The translations under genes and the position numbers were made by a program. Below the pieces are notes generated by a model. The model worked only from the letters and a program-made list of their open reading frames with translations, was not told where the DNA came from and searched no databases. A stretch of DNA of 11,927 nt from an uncultured Collinsella sp. (GTDB taxonomy: Bacteria > Actinomycetota > Coriobacteriia > Coriobacteriales > Coriobacteriaceae), in the NCBI GenBank assembly GCA_902478825.1, contig CABSMK010000043.1, forward strand, positions 1 through 11,927, given 5' to 3'. Below are positions 1 through 6,203 of the stretch, one piece after another; within the stretch, counting starts at the first letter, position 1; each line of letters opens with the position of its first letter.

Positions 1-13
1 CATGCGAACCTCC
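1..13 (-). other. Possible start codon and ribosome-binding site of a divergent gene
   Basis: Read on the minus strand, the first bases show GGAGG, five bases, then ATG ending at the window edge. The spacing is that of a good ribosome-binding site, so a divergently transcribed gene may begin here and run off the left edge. Only the start codon is visible, so its product is unknown. A short hairpin (GGACCG/CGGTCC, 19-35) lies just upstream of it. A chance match is possible. Confidence 0.35.
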
Positions 14-55
14 AGTCCGGACCGCTTCACGGTCCAACTTTCTGTCCGCACCCCC

Positions 56-120
56 GTTGCGGTGAAATAGTTCCTAAATCCAGCCTTCTGGCTCTTAAAC
101 AAGAACTATTCCACCGCAAC
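56..120. repeat. 65-bp inverted-repeat element, copy 1
   Basis: The ends form two 20-base arms (56-75 and 101-120) that are inverted complements at 18 of 20 positions, around a 25-base centre. The left arm begins GTTGCGGTGAAATAGTTC. A second copy of exactly the same length lies at 3742-3806; the two agree at 52 of 65 positions, and nearly all differences fall in the centre. Six T's follow on the plus strand (121-126), so the hairpin could act as a terminator in that direction. Conserved arms, a variable centre and a fixed length suggest a dispersed genomic repeat or a structured RNA. Its function is unknown. Confidence 0.8.
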
Positions 121-173
121 TTTTTTGAGTAGTTTCGTAGTGCATAAGTCACGAAAATAGTCAAGTCATGTCT

Positions 174-184
174 GTTTAAACAAA
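174..184. promoter_or_regulatory. GTTTAAACAAA motif, distal copy
   Basis: An 11-base motif containing the 8-base palindrome GTTTAAAC. An identical copy lies at 337-347, both within the AT-rich leader of the mannose PTS operon. Paired palindromic sites upstream of an operon suggest binding sites for a regulator, but which regulator is unknown. The rest of 127-336 holds no gene I can support; it has only a short repeated AAGTACAT (198-205 and 255-262). Confidence 0.3.
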
Positions 185-336
185 ATAGCAGTAGTACAAG
201 TACATTCGCACTTGCTTAAAATCATTATTAATGAACAGCCTGCTTGTATCTGTAAAGTACATGGCTTGATGAGCGACGCTCTGGCGGGTAATGAGTCGAA
301 AACCAGCAACGTAATCAATTTGTAACAAACTTAGAC

Positions 337-347
337 GTTTAAACAAA
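337..347. promoter_or_regulatory. GTTTAAACAAA motif, promoter-proximal copy
   Basis: Second exact copy of the 11-base motif. It lies 25 bases before the TATAAT box at 373, just upstream of where a -35 element would sit. A protein bound here could block or recruit RNA polymerase. This is inferred from position only. Confidence 0.35.
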
Positions 348-372
348 TAATCCAACCTTTTGCGGATTTAGC

Positions 373-378
373 TATAAT
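373..378 (+). promoter_or_regulatory. Probable -10 box of the mannose PTS operon
   Basis: A perfect TATAAT hexamer, 70 bases before the manX start codon. No good TTGACA-like -35 box is found 16-18 bases upstream, so the promoter may need an activator. Transcription would begin near 385 and give a leader of about 60 bases. A second, weaker candidate (TATACT) lies at 396-401. I see no sigma-54 type -24/-12 element, although sigma-54 drives many mannose-family PTS operons in Firmicutes. Confidence 0.45.
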
Positions 379-399
379 TCCACAAACCAAACAGGTATA

Positions 400-441
400 C
401 TCCTTTCATGTCGTGTAGGAATTACGTAGACAAAAAGGAGG
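400..441 (+). promoter_or_regulatory. Predicted leader hairpin covering the manX ribosome-binding site
   Basis: CTCCTTT (400-406) is perfectly complementary to AAAGGAG (434-440), which is the manX ribosome-binding site. Between them GTCGTGTA (410-417) pairs with TACGTAGAC (423-431) through eight pairs, two of them G-U, with one bulged A and a five-base loop. Together they make a nearly continuous hairpin that would hide the ribosome-binding site. This suggests control of translation initiation, but no folding calculation was run. Confidence 0.4.
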
Positions 442-448
442 TTATGTG

Positions 449-1438
449 ATGGTAAGTATTGTTCTTGCTAGCCACGGGGACTTGGCAGCTGGAATCAAGC
501 AGACGGGCTCGATGGTCTTTGGCGATCAGCCGTCTGTGGCCGTGGTCTCGCTCGAGCCGAGCATGGGCCCCGACGACTTCCGTGCTAAGGTCGAGGAAGC
601 AGTCGCTTCCTTCGACGACCAGGAGCAGGTACTCTTCCTCGTTGATCTGTGGGGCGGCACGCCGTTCAACCAGATCAGCGGGCTCATCGAGGGCCACGAT
701 TCCTGGGCTATCGTCACCGGTGTCAACCTGCCTATGCTCATCGAGGCATATTCGCAGCGCTTTGACGCAAAGAACACTGCACATGCGATCGCAAAACATC
801 TCGTGACTGAGGCTAAGGCTGGCGTGCGCGTCAAGCCCGAGTCTCTGGAGCCCGAGGAGAAGAAGCCGGCTACGGCCGCCGCTGCTCCTGCAGGCGCCAT
901 CCCTCCGGGAACGGTCATCGGCGACGGGCACATCAAGATTGCCCACGTCCGTATCGACACCCGTCTGCTTCATGGTCAGGTGGCCACCACGTGGACCAAG
1001 CAGATCAACCCCAACCGCATCATCGTGGTTTCCGACGGCGTTGCTCACGACGAGCTCCGCAAGACCATGATCGAGCAGGCTGCCCCTCCGGGAGTCCATG
1101 CCAACGTCGTTCCCATCAAGAAGATGGCCGAGGTCGTCAAGGACACGCGCTTTGGTGGCACCAAGGCCATGCTGCTCTTCGAGAACCCGCAGGATCTGCT
1201 CAAGGCCATCGAGGCCGGCGTCGACATCAAGGAAGTCAACATCGGTTCCATGGCTCACTCCAAGGGCAAGGTCGTCGTCACCAACGCCGTCGCTATGGGC
1301 GATGACGACGTTAAGACCCTCGAGGCCCTCAAGGCCAAGGGCGTCAAGTTCGAGGTCCGCAAGGTTCCTTCGGATGCTTCCGAGGATCTCGACGCCATGT
1401 TGAAGAAAGCTAAGGCCGAACTGGCCGCTCAAGCATAG
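449..1438 (+). CDS. manX: Mannose-family PTS EIIAB component
   Basis: Cytoplasmic phosphotransfer subunit of a mannose-type sugar PTS: it takes phosphate from HPr and passes it to sugar entering through IIC/IID. At 329 residues it resembles the fused E. coli ManX. The IIA domain (about 1-120) has the active-site histidine His9 in ASHGDLAAG and the family stretch DLWGGTPFNQ near 66-75. An Ala/Pro/Glu-rich linker follows (about 122-158). The IIB domain (about 162-329) carries RIDTRLLHGQV with the second phosphorylated histidine, His175. I chose the ATG at 449 because AAGGAGG at 435-441 is seven bases away; a GTG at 446 is too close. It is the first gene of the operon, 18 bases before manY. The exact sugar (mannose, glucose, fructose, sorbose or an amino sugar) cannot be read from the sequence. 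Confidence 0.95.
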   Translation: MVSIVLASHGDLAAGIKQTGSMVFGDQPSVAVVSLEPSMGPDDFRAKVEEAVASFDDQEQVLFLVDLWGGTPFNQISGLIEGHDSWAIVTGVNLPMLIEAYSQRFDAKNTAHAIAKHLVTEAKAGVRVKPESLEPEEKKPATAAAAPAGAIPPGTVIGDGHIKIAHVRIDTRLLHGQVATTWTKQINPNRIIVVSDGVAHDELRKTMIEQAAPPGVHANVVPIKKMAEVVKDTRFGGTKAMLLFENPQDLLKAIEAGVDIKEVNIGSMAHSKGKVVVTNAVAMGDDDVKTLEALKAKGVKFEVRKVPSDASEDLDAMLKKAKAELAAQA

Positions 1439-1456
1439 TAAAGGAGGGTCCGATAC

Positions 1457-2275
1457 ATGTCTGCAATCACTATTCTTCTTGTTGCGATTGTCGCGTTGCT
1501 TGCCGGTATGGAAGGCATTCTGGATGAGTTCCAGTTCCATCAGCCGCTCGTGGCATGCACGCTTATCGGTCTCGTAACCGGTCACCTTCAGGAGGGCATC
1601 CTCCTGGGCGGTTCGCTCCAGATGATGGCCCTTGGCTGGGCTAACGTCGGCGCCGCCGTCGCGCCTGACGCCGCTCTGGCCTCGGTCGCTTCTTCGATCA
1701 TCATGGTGCTCGCCCTCAACGGCGGCGCCACTGATTCGGCCAAGGCCGTTACCGCGGCCATCGCCGTCGCCGTCCCGCTGTCGGTCGCTGGTCTGTTCCT
1801 GACCATGATCTGCCGTACCATTGCTACCGCTATCGCTCACGCCATGGACGGTTGCGCCGAGAAGGGCGACTTCTCCGGCATCGAGCGCTGGCAGTATGCT
1901 GCCATCCTCATGCAGGGCCTTCGTATCGCCATCCCGGCAGTGCTTCTGTGCGTCATCCCGGCCGAGGCCGTTACCAACGCGCTTAACGCTATGCCCGACT
2001 GGCTGTCCGGCGGCATGGCTGTCGGCGGCGGCATGGTCGCTTCCGTCGGTTACGCCATGGTCATCAACATGATGGCCACCAAGGAGACCTGGCCGTTCTT
2101 CATCCTCGGCTTTGTCCTTGCTGCCATCCCTCAGCTCACGCTGATCGCCCTTGGCCTCATCGGCATCTCCCTTGCCCTCATCTACCTTGGCCTTAAGGAA
2201 CTGGCCAAGCAGGGTGGCGGCATGGGCGGTGGCTCCGGCGACCCGCTCGGCGACATTCTGAACGATTACGAGTAG
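1457..2275 (+). CDS. manY: Mannose-family PTS EIIC membrane component
   Basis: Integral membrane subunit that forms the sugar pathway together with IID. The 272-residue protein has several hydrophobic segments and matches the IIC (sorbose/mannose) family: MEGILDEFQFHQPL near 18-31 and the conserved stretch from GILLGGSLQMM through GWANVGAAVAPD near 47-71. The end is a Gly-rich polar tail (GGGMGGGSGD) that is probably cytoplasmic. The start ATG is preceded by AAGGAGGG at good spacing. It lies 18 bases after manX and 16 before manZ, so the three genes are almost certainly co-transcribed. In Firmicutes the IIC/IID pair is also the receptor for class IIa bacteriocins; whether that applies here is unknown. 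Confidence 0.95.
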   Translation: MSAITILLVAIVALLAGMEGILDEFQFHQPLVACTLIGLVTGHLQEGILLGGSLQMMALGWANVGAAVAPDAALASVASSIIMVLALNGGATDSAKAVTAAIAVAVPLSVAGLFLTMICRTIATAIAHAMDGCAEKGDFSGIERWQYAAILMQGLRIAIPAVLLCVIPAEAVTNALNAMPDWLSGGMAVGGGMVASVGYAMVINMMATKETWPFFILGFVLAAIPQLTLIALGLIGISLALIYLGLKELAKQGGGMGGGSGDPLGDILNDYE

Positions 2276-2291
2276 GAGGGGAGTGATACAT

Positions 2292-3212
2292 ATGGCAGAG
2301 AACAAGATTCAGCTCACCAAGGCTGACCGCAAGAAGGTTTGCTTCCGTCATCAGTTCCTTCAGGGCTCGTGGAACTACGAGCGTATGCAGAACGGCGGCT
2401 GGTGCTTCGCAATGATCCCTGCGATCAAGAAGCTCTACACCAGCAAGGATGACCAGATTGCCGCGCTTAAGCGCCACCTGGAGTTCTATAACACCCACCC
2501 CTATGTTTCCGCCCCCGTCATTGGCGTTACCCTCGCCCTCGAGGAGGAGCGCGCCAACGGTGCTCCGATCGATGACGTCGCCATCCAGGGCGTCAAGGTC
2601 GGTATGATGGGCCCGCTCGCCGGCGTCGGTGACCCCGTCTTCTGGTTCACCCTTCGCCCGATTCTGGGCGCTCTGGGCGCTTCCCTGGCCATGTCCGGCA
2701 GCATCGTCGGTCCGCTGCTGTTCTTCTTCGCGTGGAACATCATCCGTTACGCTTTCCTGTGGTACACGCAGGAGTTTGGCTACAAGGTCGGCTCCTCCAT
2801 CGCCAAGGACCTCTCCGGTGGTCTGATGGGCAAGGTCACCGAGGGCGCTTCCATCCTGGGTATGTTCATCATCGGTGCCCTGGTCGAGCGCTGGGTGTCC
2901 ATTTCCTTCACCCCGATCGTCTCCACGGTCAAGCAGTCTGCTGGCGCCTTTATCGACTGGGCTAGCCTGCCCTCCGGTTCCGAGGGTATCAAGGAAGCGC
3001 TGACGATGTACAACTCCGTCGGTGCTACCGCCCTTGATCAGATGAAGGTCACCACGCTTCAGGCCAACCTCGATCAGCTCATCCCCGGCCTTGCCGCCGT
3101 GTGCCTGACCCTGCTGGTCTGCAAGCTCCTCAAGAAGAAGGTCAGCCCGATCGTCATCATCCTGGCTCTCTTCGCCGTCGGCATCATCGGTCGCTTCTGC
3201 GGCTTCATGTAA
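2292..3212 (+). CDS. manZ: Mannose-family PTS EIID membrane component
   Basis: Second membrane subunit, found only in the mannose PTS family and needed with IIC for transport. The 306-residue protein shows the family hallmarks: FRHQFLQGSWNYERMQNGG near 18-36, EFYNTHPYV near 64-72 and VKVGMMGPLAGVGDP near 101-115, followed by hydrophobic segments from about 120 to the C-terminus. I chose the ATG at 2292, which is spaced about nine bases from the purine-rich AGGAGGGGA that begins in the manY stop codon; an in-frame GTG at 2283 overlaps that site. It is the last gene before a strong terminator at 3269. Confidence 0.95.
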   Translation: MAENKIQLTKADRKKVCFRHQFLQGSWNYERMQNGGWCFAMIPAIKKLYTSKDDQIAALKRHLEFYNTHPYVSAPVIGVTLALEEERANGAPIDDVAIQGVKVGMMGPLAGVGDPVFWFTLRPILGALGASLAMSGSIVGPLLFFFAWNIIRYAFLWYTQEFGYKVGSSIAKDLSGGLMGKVTEGASILGMFIIGALVERWVSISFTPIVSTVKQSAGAFIDWASLPSGSEGIKEALTMYNSVGATALDQMKVTTLQANLDQLIPGLAAVCLTLLVCKLLKKKVSPIVIILALFAVGIIGRFCGFM

Positions 3213-3268
3213 GCACGCTTCGGCTTAAGACCGAGAGTTGCTAGGTAAGGGCTTTTGAGCCATTGAAA

Positions 3269-3316
3269 CGGACCGCACCCGGTGGGTACACTGGATGCGG
3301 TCCGATTGTTTTTATT
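3269..3316 (+). terminator. Rho-independent terminator after manZ
   Basis: A perfect nine-pair stem, CGGACCGCA (3269-3277) with TGCGGTCCG (3296-3304), is followed by ATTGTTTTTATT. A smaller ACCC/GGGT hairpin sits inside the loop. The T tract ends right at the ribosome-binding site of the next gene, so the hairpin may also act as an attenuator that lowers manO expression relative to manXYZ. Confidence 0.8.
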
Positions 3317-3332
3317 GGAGGGCGAGGCGCGT

Positions 3333-3731
3333 ATGGCGCAATCTCAAAACAGCACGGTCGATCTGGCAACGCCGGCAACCTGCCTGATGGGGCTTACCAG
3401 CCACGGTAACGTGATGGTGGGCAATAAGGCGTTTGAGTACTATAACGAGCGCAATCCCGAGGATTATATTCAAATCCCGTGGGACGAGGTCGACTATATT
3501 GCCGCCGAGGTTTTGCGCGGCACCAAGAAGATCACGCGTTTTGCCATCTTCACCAAGGACAACGGTCACTTTACGTTTTCGACGCGTGACGACAAAGAGA
3601 CGCTTCGCGCGGTCCGCAAGTACGTCGACGAGGATAAGCTCGTGCGTTCGCCCGACTTTATCGATGTGACCGCCAAGGGCGCCAAGAGCATCCCCTCCGT
3701 CATCAAAGGCCTCTTCCACAAAGGCAACTAG
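3333..3731 (+). CDS. manO: DUF956 family protein (ManO-like)
   Basis: A 132-residue soluble protein matching DUF956, a family found next to mannose PTS operons (the manO gene of lactobacillus manLMNO operons). Recognisable stretches are HGNVMVGNKAFEYYN near 24-38, PEDYIQIPWDEVDYI near 42-56, FAIFTKDNGHFTFSTRD near 70-86 and LRAVRKYVDEDKLVRSPDF near 91-109. Its biochemical role is not known; a regulatory or accessory role for the PTS is usually assumed from its neighbours. I chose the ATG at 3333 because GGAGGG at 3317-3322 precedes it; an upstream GTG at 3282 lies inside the terminator hairpin and is unlikely. No clear separate promoter is visible, so expression may come from read-through. 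Confidence 0.88.
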   Translation: MAQSQNSTVDLATPATCLMGLTSHGNVMVGNKAFEYYNERNPEDYIQIPWDEVDYIAAEVLRGTKKITRFAIFTKDNGHFTFSTRDDKETLRAVRKYVDEDKLVRSPDFIDVTAKGAKSIPSVIKGLFHKGN

Positions 3732-3741
3732 CTCCTCATAA

Positions 3742-3806
3742 GTTGCGGTGAAATAGTTTCTAAATACGGCTTTAGATGCTTTAGACAGGAACTATTCCAC
3801 CGCAAC
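3742..3806. repeat. 65-bp inverted-repeat element, copy 2
   Basis: Same length and same outer arms as the element at 56-120. It begins with GTTGCGGTGAAATAGTTT and ends with GAACTATTCCACCGCAAC (3789-3806). The centre has diverged. It lies ten bases after the manO stop codon and 60 bases before the tRNA gene. No T tract follows on the plus strand, so it is a weaker terminator candidate than copy 1. The shared arms in two unrelated intergenic positions point to a dispersed family. Confidence 0.8.
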
Positions 3807-3866
3807 TTCGAAGTCTAGTCATGCGACGTATGGCGATGCAGTAAATCTGCTACACTAGTACAACAT

Positions 3867-3942
3867 GCCTCCGTAGCTCAGGGGATAGAGCACCGCTCTC
3901 CTAAAGCGGGTGTCGACGGTTCGAATCCGCCCGGGGGCACCA
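3867..3942 (+). tRNA. tRNA-Arg (anticodon CCU)
   Basis: A full cloverleaf can be folded by eye. The acceptor stem GCCTCCG (3867-3873) pairs with CGGGGGC (3932-3938) with one G-U pair. The D stem is GCTC/GAGC. The anticodon stem CCGCT/AGCGG encloses the loop CTCCTAA with anticodon CCT, reading AGG arginine codons. The T loop is TTCGAAT. A discriminator A and an encoded CCA follow. The T stem GACGG/CCGCC has one A-C mismatch, at 3916 and 3930. A TACACT box at 3851-3856 could be its -10 element. The 3' half is duplicated nearby. Confidence 0.92.
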
Positions 3943-4022
3943 GAGGATATGACGGCGTCGCGATAGCGGCGCCGTTTCTGGTTTGTGGGGGCCGCCGGCG
4001 GATTCGGACCGTCGACGCCCGC
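3906..4022. repeat. Quasi-palindrome made of the tRNA 3' half and an inverted copy
   Basis: Bases 3906-3931 of the tRNA reappear as an inverted complement at 3997-4022, with 24 of 26 positions identical. A ten-pair hairpin (3952-3961 with 3966-3975, GATA loop) is centred at the same point to within one base, so the whole 117-bp segment is a nested palindrome. The bases between, around CCAGA (3940-3944) and TCTGG (3977-3981), retain weaker symmetry. The tRNA transcript could therefore form an alternative structure competing with the cloverleaf. An inverted duplication of the tRNA 3' end is the simplest origin. Confidence 0.8.
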
Positions 4023-4049
4023 GTCACCAATTTCCCCGCGGGGGGAGTT

Positions 4050-4077
4050 TTCGAATCCGCCCGGGGGCACCAGAGGA
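4050..4077 (+). repeat. Direct copy of the tRNA-Arg 3' end (att-like)
   Basis: Twenty-eight bases, from the T loop (TTCGAAT) through the CCA and AGAGGA, are identical to 3920-3947 at an offset of exactly 130 bp. No 5' half of a tRNA precedes it, so it is a fragment and not a second gene. Duplicated tRNA 3' ends are the usual trace of tyrosine-recombinase integration, but only about 100 bp separate the copies and no integrase gene is present, so this could be an old scar or a local rearrangement. A perfect CCCCGCGGGG palindrome lies just before it at 4034-4043. Confidence 0.75.
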
Positions 4078-4081
4078 ATAT

Positions 4082-4120
4082 AGAGCCCGGTACCGTTACG
4101 GTGCCGGGCTCTTTTGGTTT
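4082..4120 (+). terminator. Rho-independent terminator of the tRNA transcript
   Basis: AGAGCCCGG (4082-4090) pairs perfectly with CCGGGCTCT (4104-4112), extended by further pairs toward a short loop, and is followed by TTTGGTTT. It lies downstream of the direct tRNA fragment and would end plus-strand transcription coming from the tRNA gene. Confidence 0.75.
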
Positions 4121-4149
4121 AAGGCATGCCGTAGTATTTGCTGCTTCAG

Positions 4150-4189
4150 ATAAAGAAAGCGCCCGCTTGCTGGGGAAGCAAGCGGGCGC
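4150..4189 (-). terminator. Rho-independent terminator of the pknB operon
   Basis: A perfect 13-pair stem (4159-4171 with 4177-4189) encloses a five-base loop. On the minus strand it is followed by TTTCTTTATC. It lies 52 bases beyond the pknB stop codon and ends the wall-synthesis operon, facing the tRNA terminator on the other strand. Confidence 0.88.
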
Positions 4190-4241
4190 CTGTGAGCGAA
4201 TATGTTTGCGGCGAGAGCCGTAATGAGCGGTGGGGTGGCGA

Positions 4242-6203
4242 CTAGTTGGTCGTACCGGAATCGTCACCCGTGCCCGAGCCAGAGCCCGAACCCGAGCCAG
4301 AAAGTGCGACCGTCAGCGTAATCGTGCTGTCGGTGGACTGCTTGCCAGTGGGGGAGACGCCCGTAACGGTGGCATCCTCGTTACCGCTTACGGGATTGCC
4401 GTTCTGGTCACAGAAGCCGATGTTATAGAAACCGGCGTTGTTGAGCGCGGTGACGGCGGCGGAGATGCTCTTGCCGTACAGGTTGCCCGGAACACTGGCC
4501 TTGCCGGACTTCTTGGCAATGACGACGGTAATCGTGGCGCCGGGCTTCTGCTTGCCACTGGGGTTCCAGCTGATCACGGTGCCCTCGGTAACCGAGTCGT
4601 TCTCCTGGTAGCTAACGTCGACGCCAAAGCCTGCCATATCGAGGGCGTTGCGCGCCTGGGCCTCGGTCATGTCGGTCAGATCGGGGACGGACGTGGTATC
4701 CGGGCCGCTCGAGACCTTGTACGAGATGGTCGTGCCCTTCGCGACTTCCTTACCGGCTTCGGTGCCCTGCTCAAAGACCTGGCCCTCATCGGCCTCGTTG
4801 GCCTCCTCGGAGGCGTTGCCCTTCAGGCCAACGCTTGCCAGCGCGGCCTCGGCCTGGTCCTTGGTCAGGCCGACAAGCCGGGGAACCTCAACCTTCTCGG
4901 AGGGCTTGGGACCCTTGGAGATTACCAGGTTCACCTTGGTGCCCTTGGCCTTCTTGGTGTTGCCGTTGGGGGTCTGCTCGGCGACCTTACCCTCGTCGAC
5001 GTCATCGTTGTAGCTCTGGTCGACGGTGCCGACCTCCAGGCCGGCCTCCTGGATCAGCTCGACGGCGGTCTCCTGATCTTTGCCCAGCACATCGGGGACC
5101 GTAACCTGGTCGCCGCTGAACATGCCCGTGGCAAAGGCCACGACGATACCGATGACGGCGATGGCAGCCACCACGGCGGCAATAATCTTGTTCTTGTTGG
5201 ACTTGGGCTTCTCGGCCTCGTAGGAACCGGTGGAACCCGAGACGGCGCTGCGGGGGTTGGTCTGGCCGCTCACGCCCGAGACGGGGCGAACCATAGCGCG
5301 CGTGGAGTCAGACAGCTCGCGGGTCTTGGTAGCGCCCAGGTCGCCGGCGGCACCGATAATGCGCGTGGGCTCCGAGACGTTGACGGCGCGACCGGACAGG
5401 TAACTATTGAGCACCTGGCGCAGCTCATCGGCCGTCTGGAAGCGGTTGGCCGGGTCCTTCTCCATGCACTTGAGGATGATGCGCTCCAGGTCGGCGTCGA
5501 CGCCGGAGTTAATTTGGCTCGGCGGGATAGGCAGCTCGTTGACCTGCTTGAGTGCCACTGAGATGGCGTCGTCGCCGTCGAAGGGTACACGGCCGGTAGC
5601 GCATTCGTACATGACGACGCCCAGCGAATAGATATCCGAGGTGGGACTGAGGTCCTGACCACGGGTCTGCTCGGGGCTTACGTAGTGGGCGGTGCCCAGC
5701 ACGTTGTTGTCCTGCGTGAGGTGGCTGTTCTTGGCGCGTGCGATACCAAAGTCCATCACCTTGATGTTGCCGTCGGGCAGCACCATGATATTTTGCGGCT
5801 TAATGTCGCGGTGGATGATCTCGTGCTTATGGGCGACCGAAAGCGCGGAGCTGATCTGCGAGCCGATCTGTGCGACCTTTTTGGGATCGAGTGCACCGTG
5901 GCTCTTGATGCCGCTTTTAAGGTCGGTACCGCGCAGGTACTCCATGACGATGTAATAGGTGTCGCCGTCCTTGCCCCAATCGTAGACGCCCACGATATAG
6001 GGGGAGGACAGGCCTGCTGCTGCCTGGGCCTCCTGCTTAAAGCGTGCAGCGAAGGTGGCGTCGCCGGCATACTGCGGCAGCATGATCTTGACGGCAACCG
6101 TGCGGTCGAGGACCTGATCCTGTGCACGGAAGACGGTCGCCATGCCGCCCGTTCCCACCTTATCCTTGAGGAGGTATCTTCCCCCGAGGACCCTCTGTTC
6201 CAT
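4242..6203 (-). CDS. pknB: Serine/threonine protein kinase with PASTA domains (PknB/Stk family)
   Basis: Membrane kinase that senses peptidoglycan fragments or lipid II outside the cell and phosphorylates wall-synthesis and division proteins inside. The 653-residue protein has a Hanks-type kinase domain (about 8-270): glycine loop GTGGMATV (17-24), catalytic Lys39, HRDIKPQN (131-138), DFG (151-153) and SPEQ (176-179). A low-complexity juxtamembrane linker follows, then one membrane segment (about 339-360) and four PASTA domains (about 367-431, 438-500, 504-563, 570-633). The protein ends in a GSGSGSG tail. I chose the ATG at 6203 because AGGAG is five bases upstream; an ATG at 6218 lacks such a site. 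It is last in the operon, 132 bases after the SEDS-PBP gene. Confidence 0.95.
   Translation of the reverse strand: MEQRVLGGRYLLKDKVGTGGMATVFRAQDQVLDRTVAVKIMLPQYAGDATFAARFKQEAQAAAGLSSPYIVGVYDWGKDGDTYYIVMEYLRGTDLKSGIKSHGALDPKKVAQIGSQISSALSVAHKHEIIHRDIKPQNIMVLPDGNIKVMDFGIARAKNSHLTQDNNVLGTAHYVSPEQTRGQDLSPTSDIYSLGVVMYECATGRVPFDGDDAISVALKQVNELPIPPSQINSGVDADLERIILKCMEKDPANRFQTADELRQVLNSYLSGRAVNVSEPTRIIGAAGDLGATKTRELSDSTRAMVRPVSGVSGQTNPRSAVSGSTGSYEAEKPKSNKNKIIAAVVAAIAVIGIVVAFATGMFSGDQVTVPDVLGKDQETAVELIQEAGLEVGTVDQSYNDDVDEGKVAEQTPNGNTKKAKGTKVNLVISKGPKPSEKVEVPRLVGLTKDQAEAALASVGLKGNASEEANEADEGQVFEQGTEAGKEVAKGTTISYKVSSGPDTTSVPDLTDMTEAQARNALDMAGFGVDVSYQENDSVTEGTVISWNPSGKQKPGATITVVIAKKSGKASVPGNLYGKSISAAVTALNNAGFYNIGFCDQNGNPVSGNEDATVTGVSPTGKQSTDSTITLTVALSGSGSGSGSGTGDDSGTTN

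Noticed and set aside
263..305. Hammerhead-ribozyme-like pattern TTGATGAG ... CGAAA upstream of manX
   Set aside because: The invariant C of the CUGAUGA core is replaced by T, the second stem does not pair well and no matching third stem with a cleavage site is found.
422..2305. Long minus-strand open frame opposite manX and manY
   Set aside because: It lies antisense to clearly recognised PTS genes and has a low-complexity Asp/Gly/His/Arg-rich composition typical of the complement of GC-rich genes, with no known domain.
3989..4072. A second complete tRNA gene ending at the direct repeat
   Set aside because: Only the T loop and 3' acceptor strand are present. No 5' acceptor strand, D arm or anticodon arm can be paired with it.
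3906..4077. CRISPR array
   Set aside because: The repeats are one inverted and one direct copy of a tRNA end, without regular spacing or spacers, and no cas genes are present.
3855..4267. Minus-strand small proteins across the tRNA locus (containing PGRIRTVDTRFRRAVLYPLS)
   Set aside because: This is the familiar false protein obtained by translating the complement of a tRNA gene; the tRNA and its copies explain the sequence.
4230..5561. 443-codon plus-strand open frame opposite pknB
   Set aside because: It is the antisense shadow of the PASTA and kinase coding sequence, and it begins inside the terminator-to-stop region without a ribosome-binding site.
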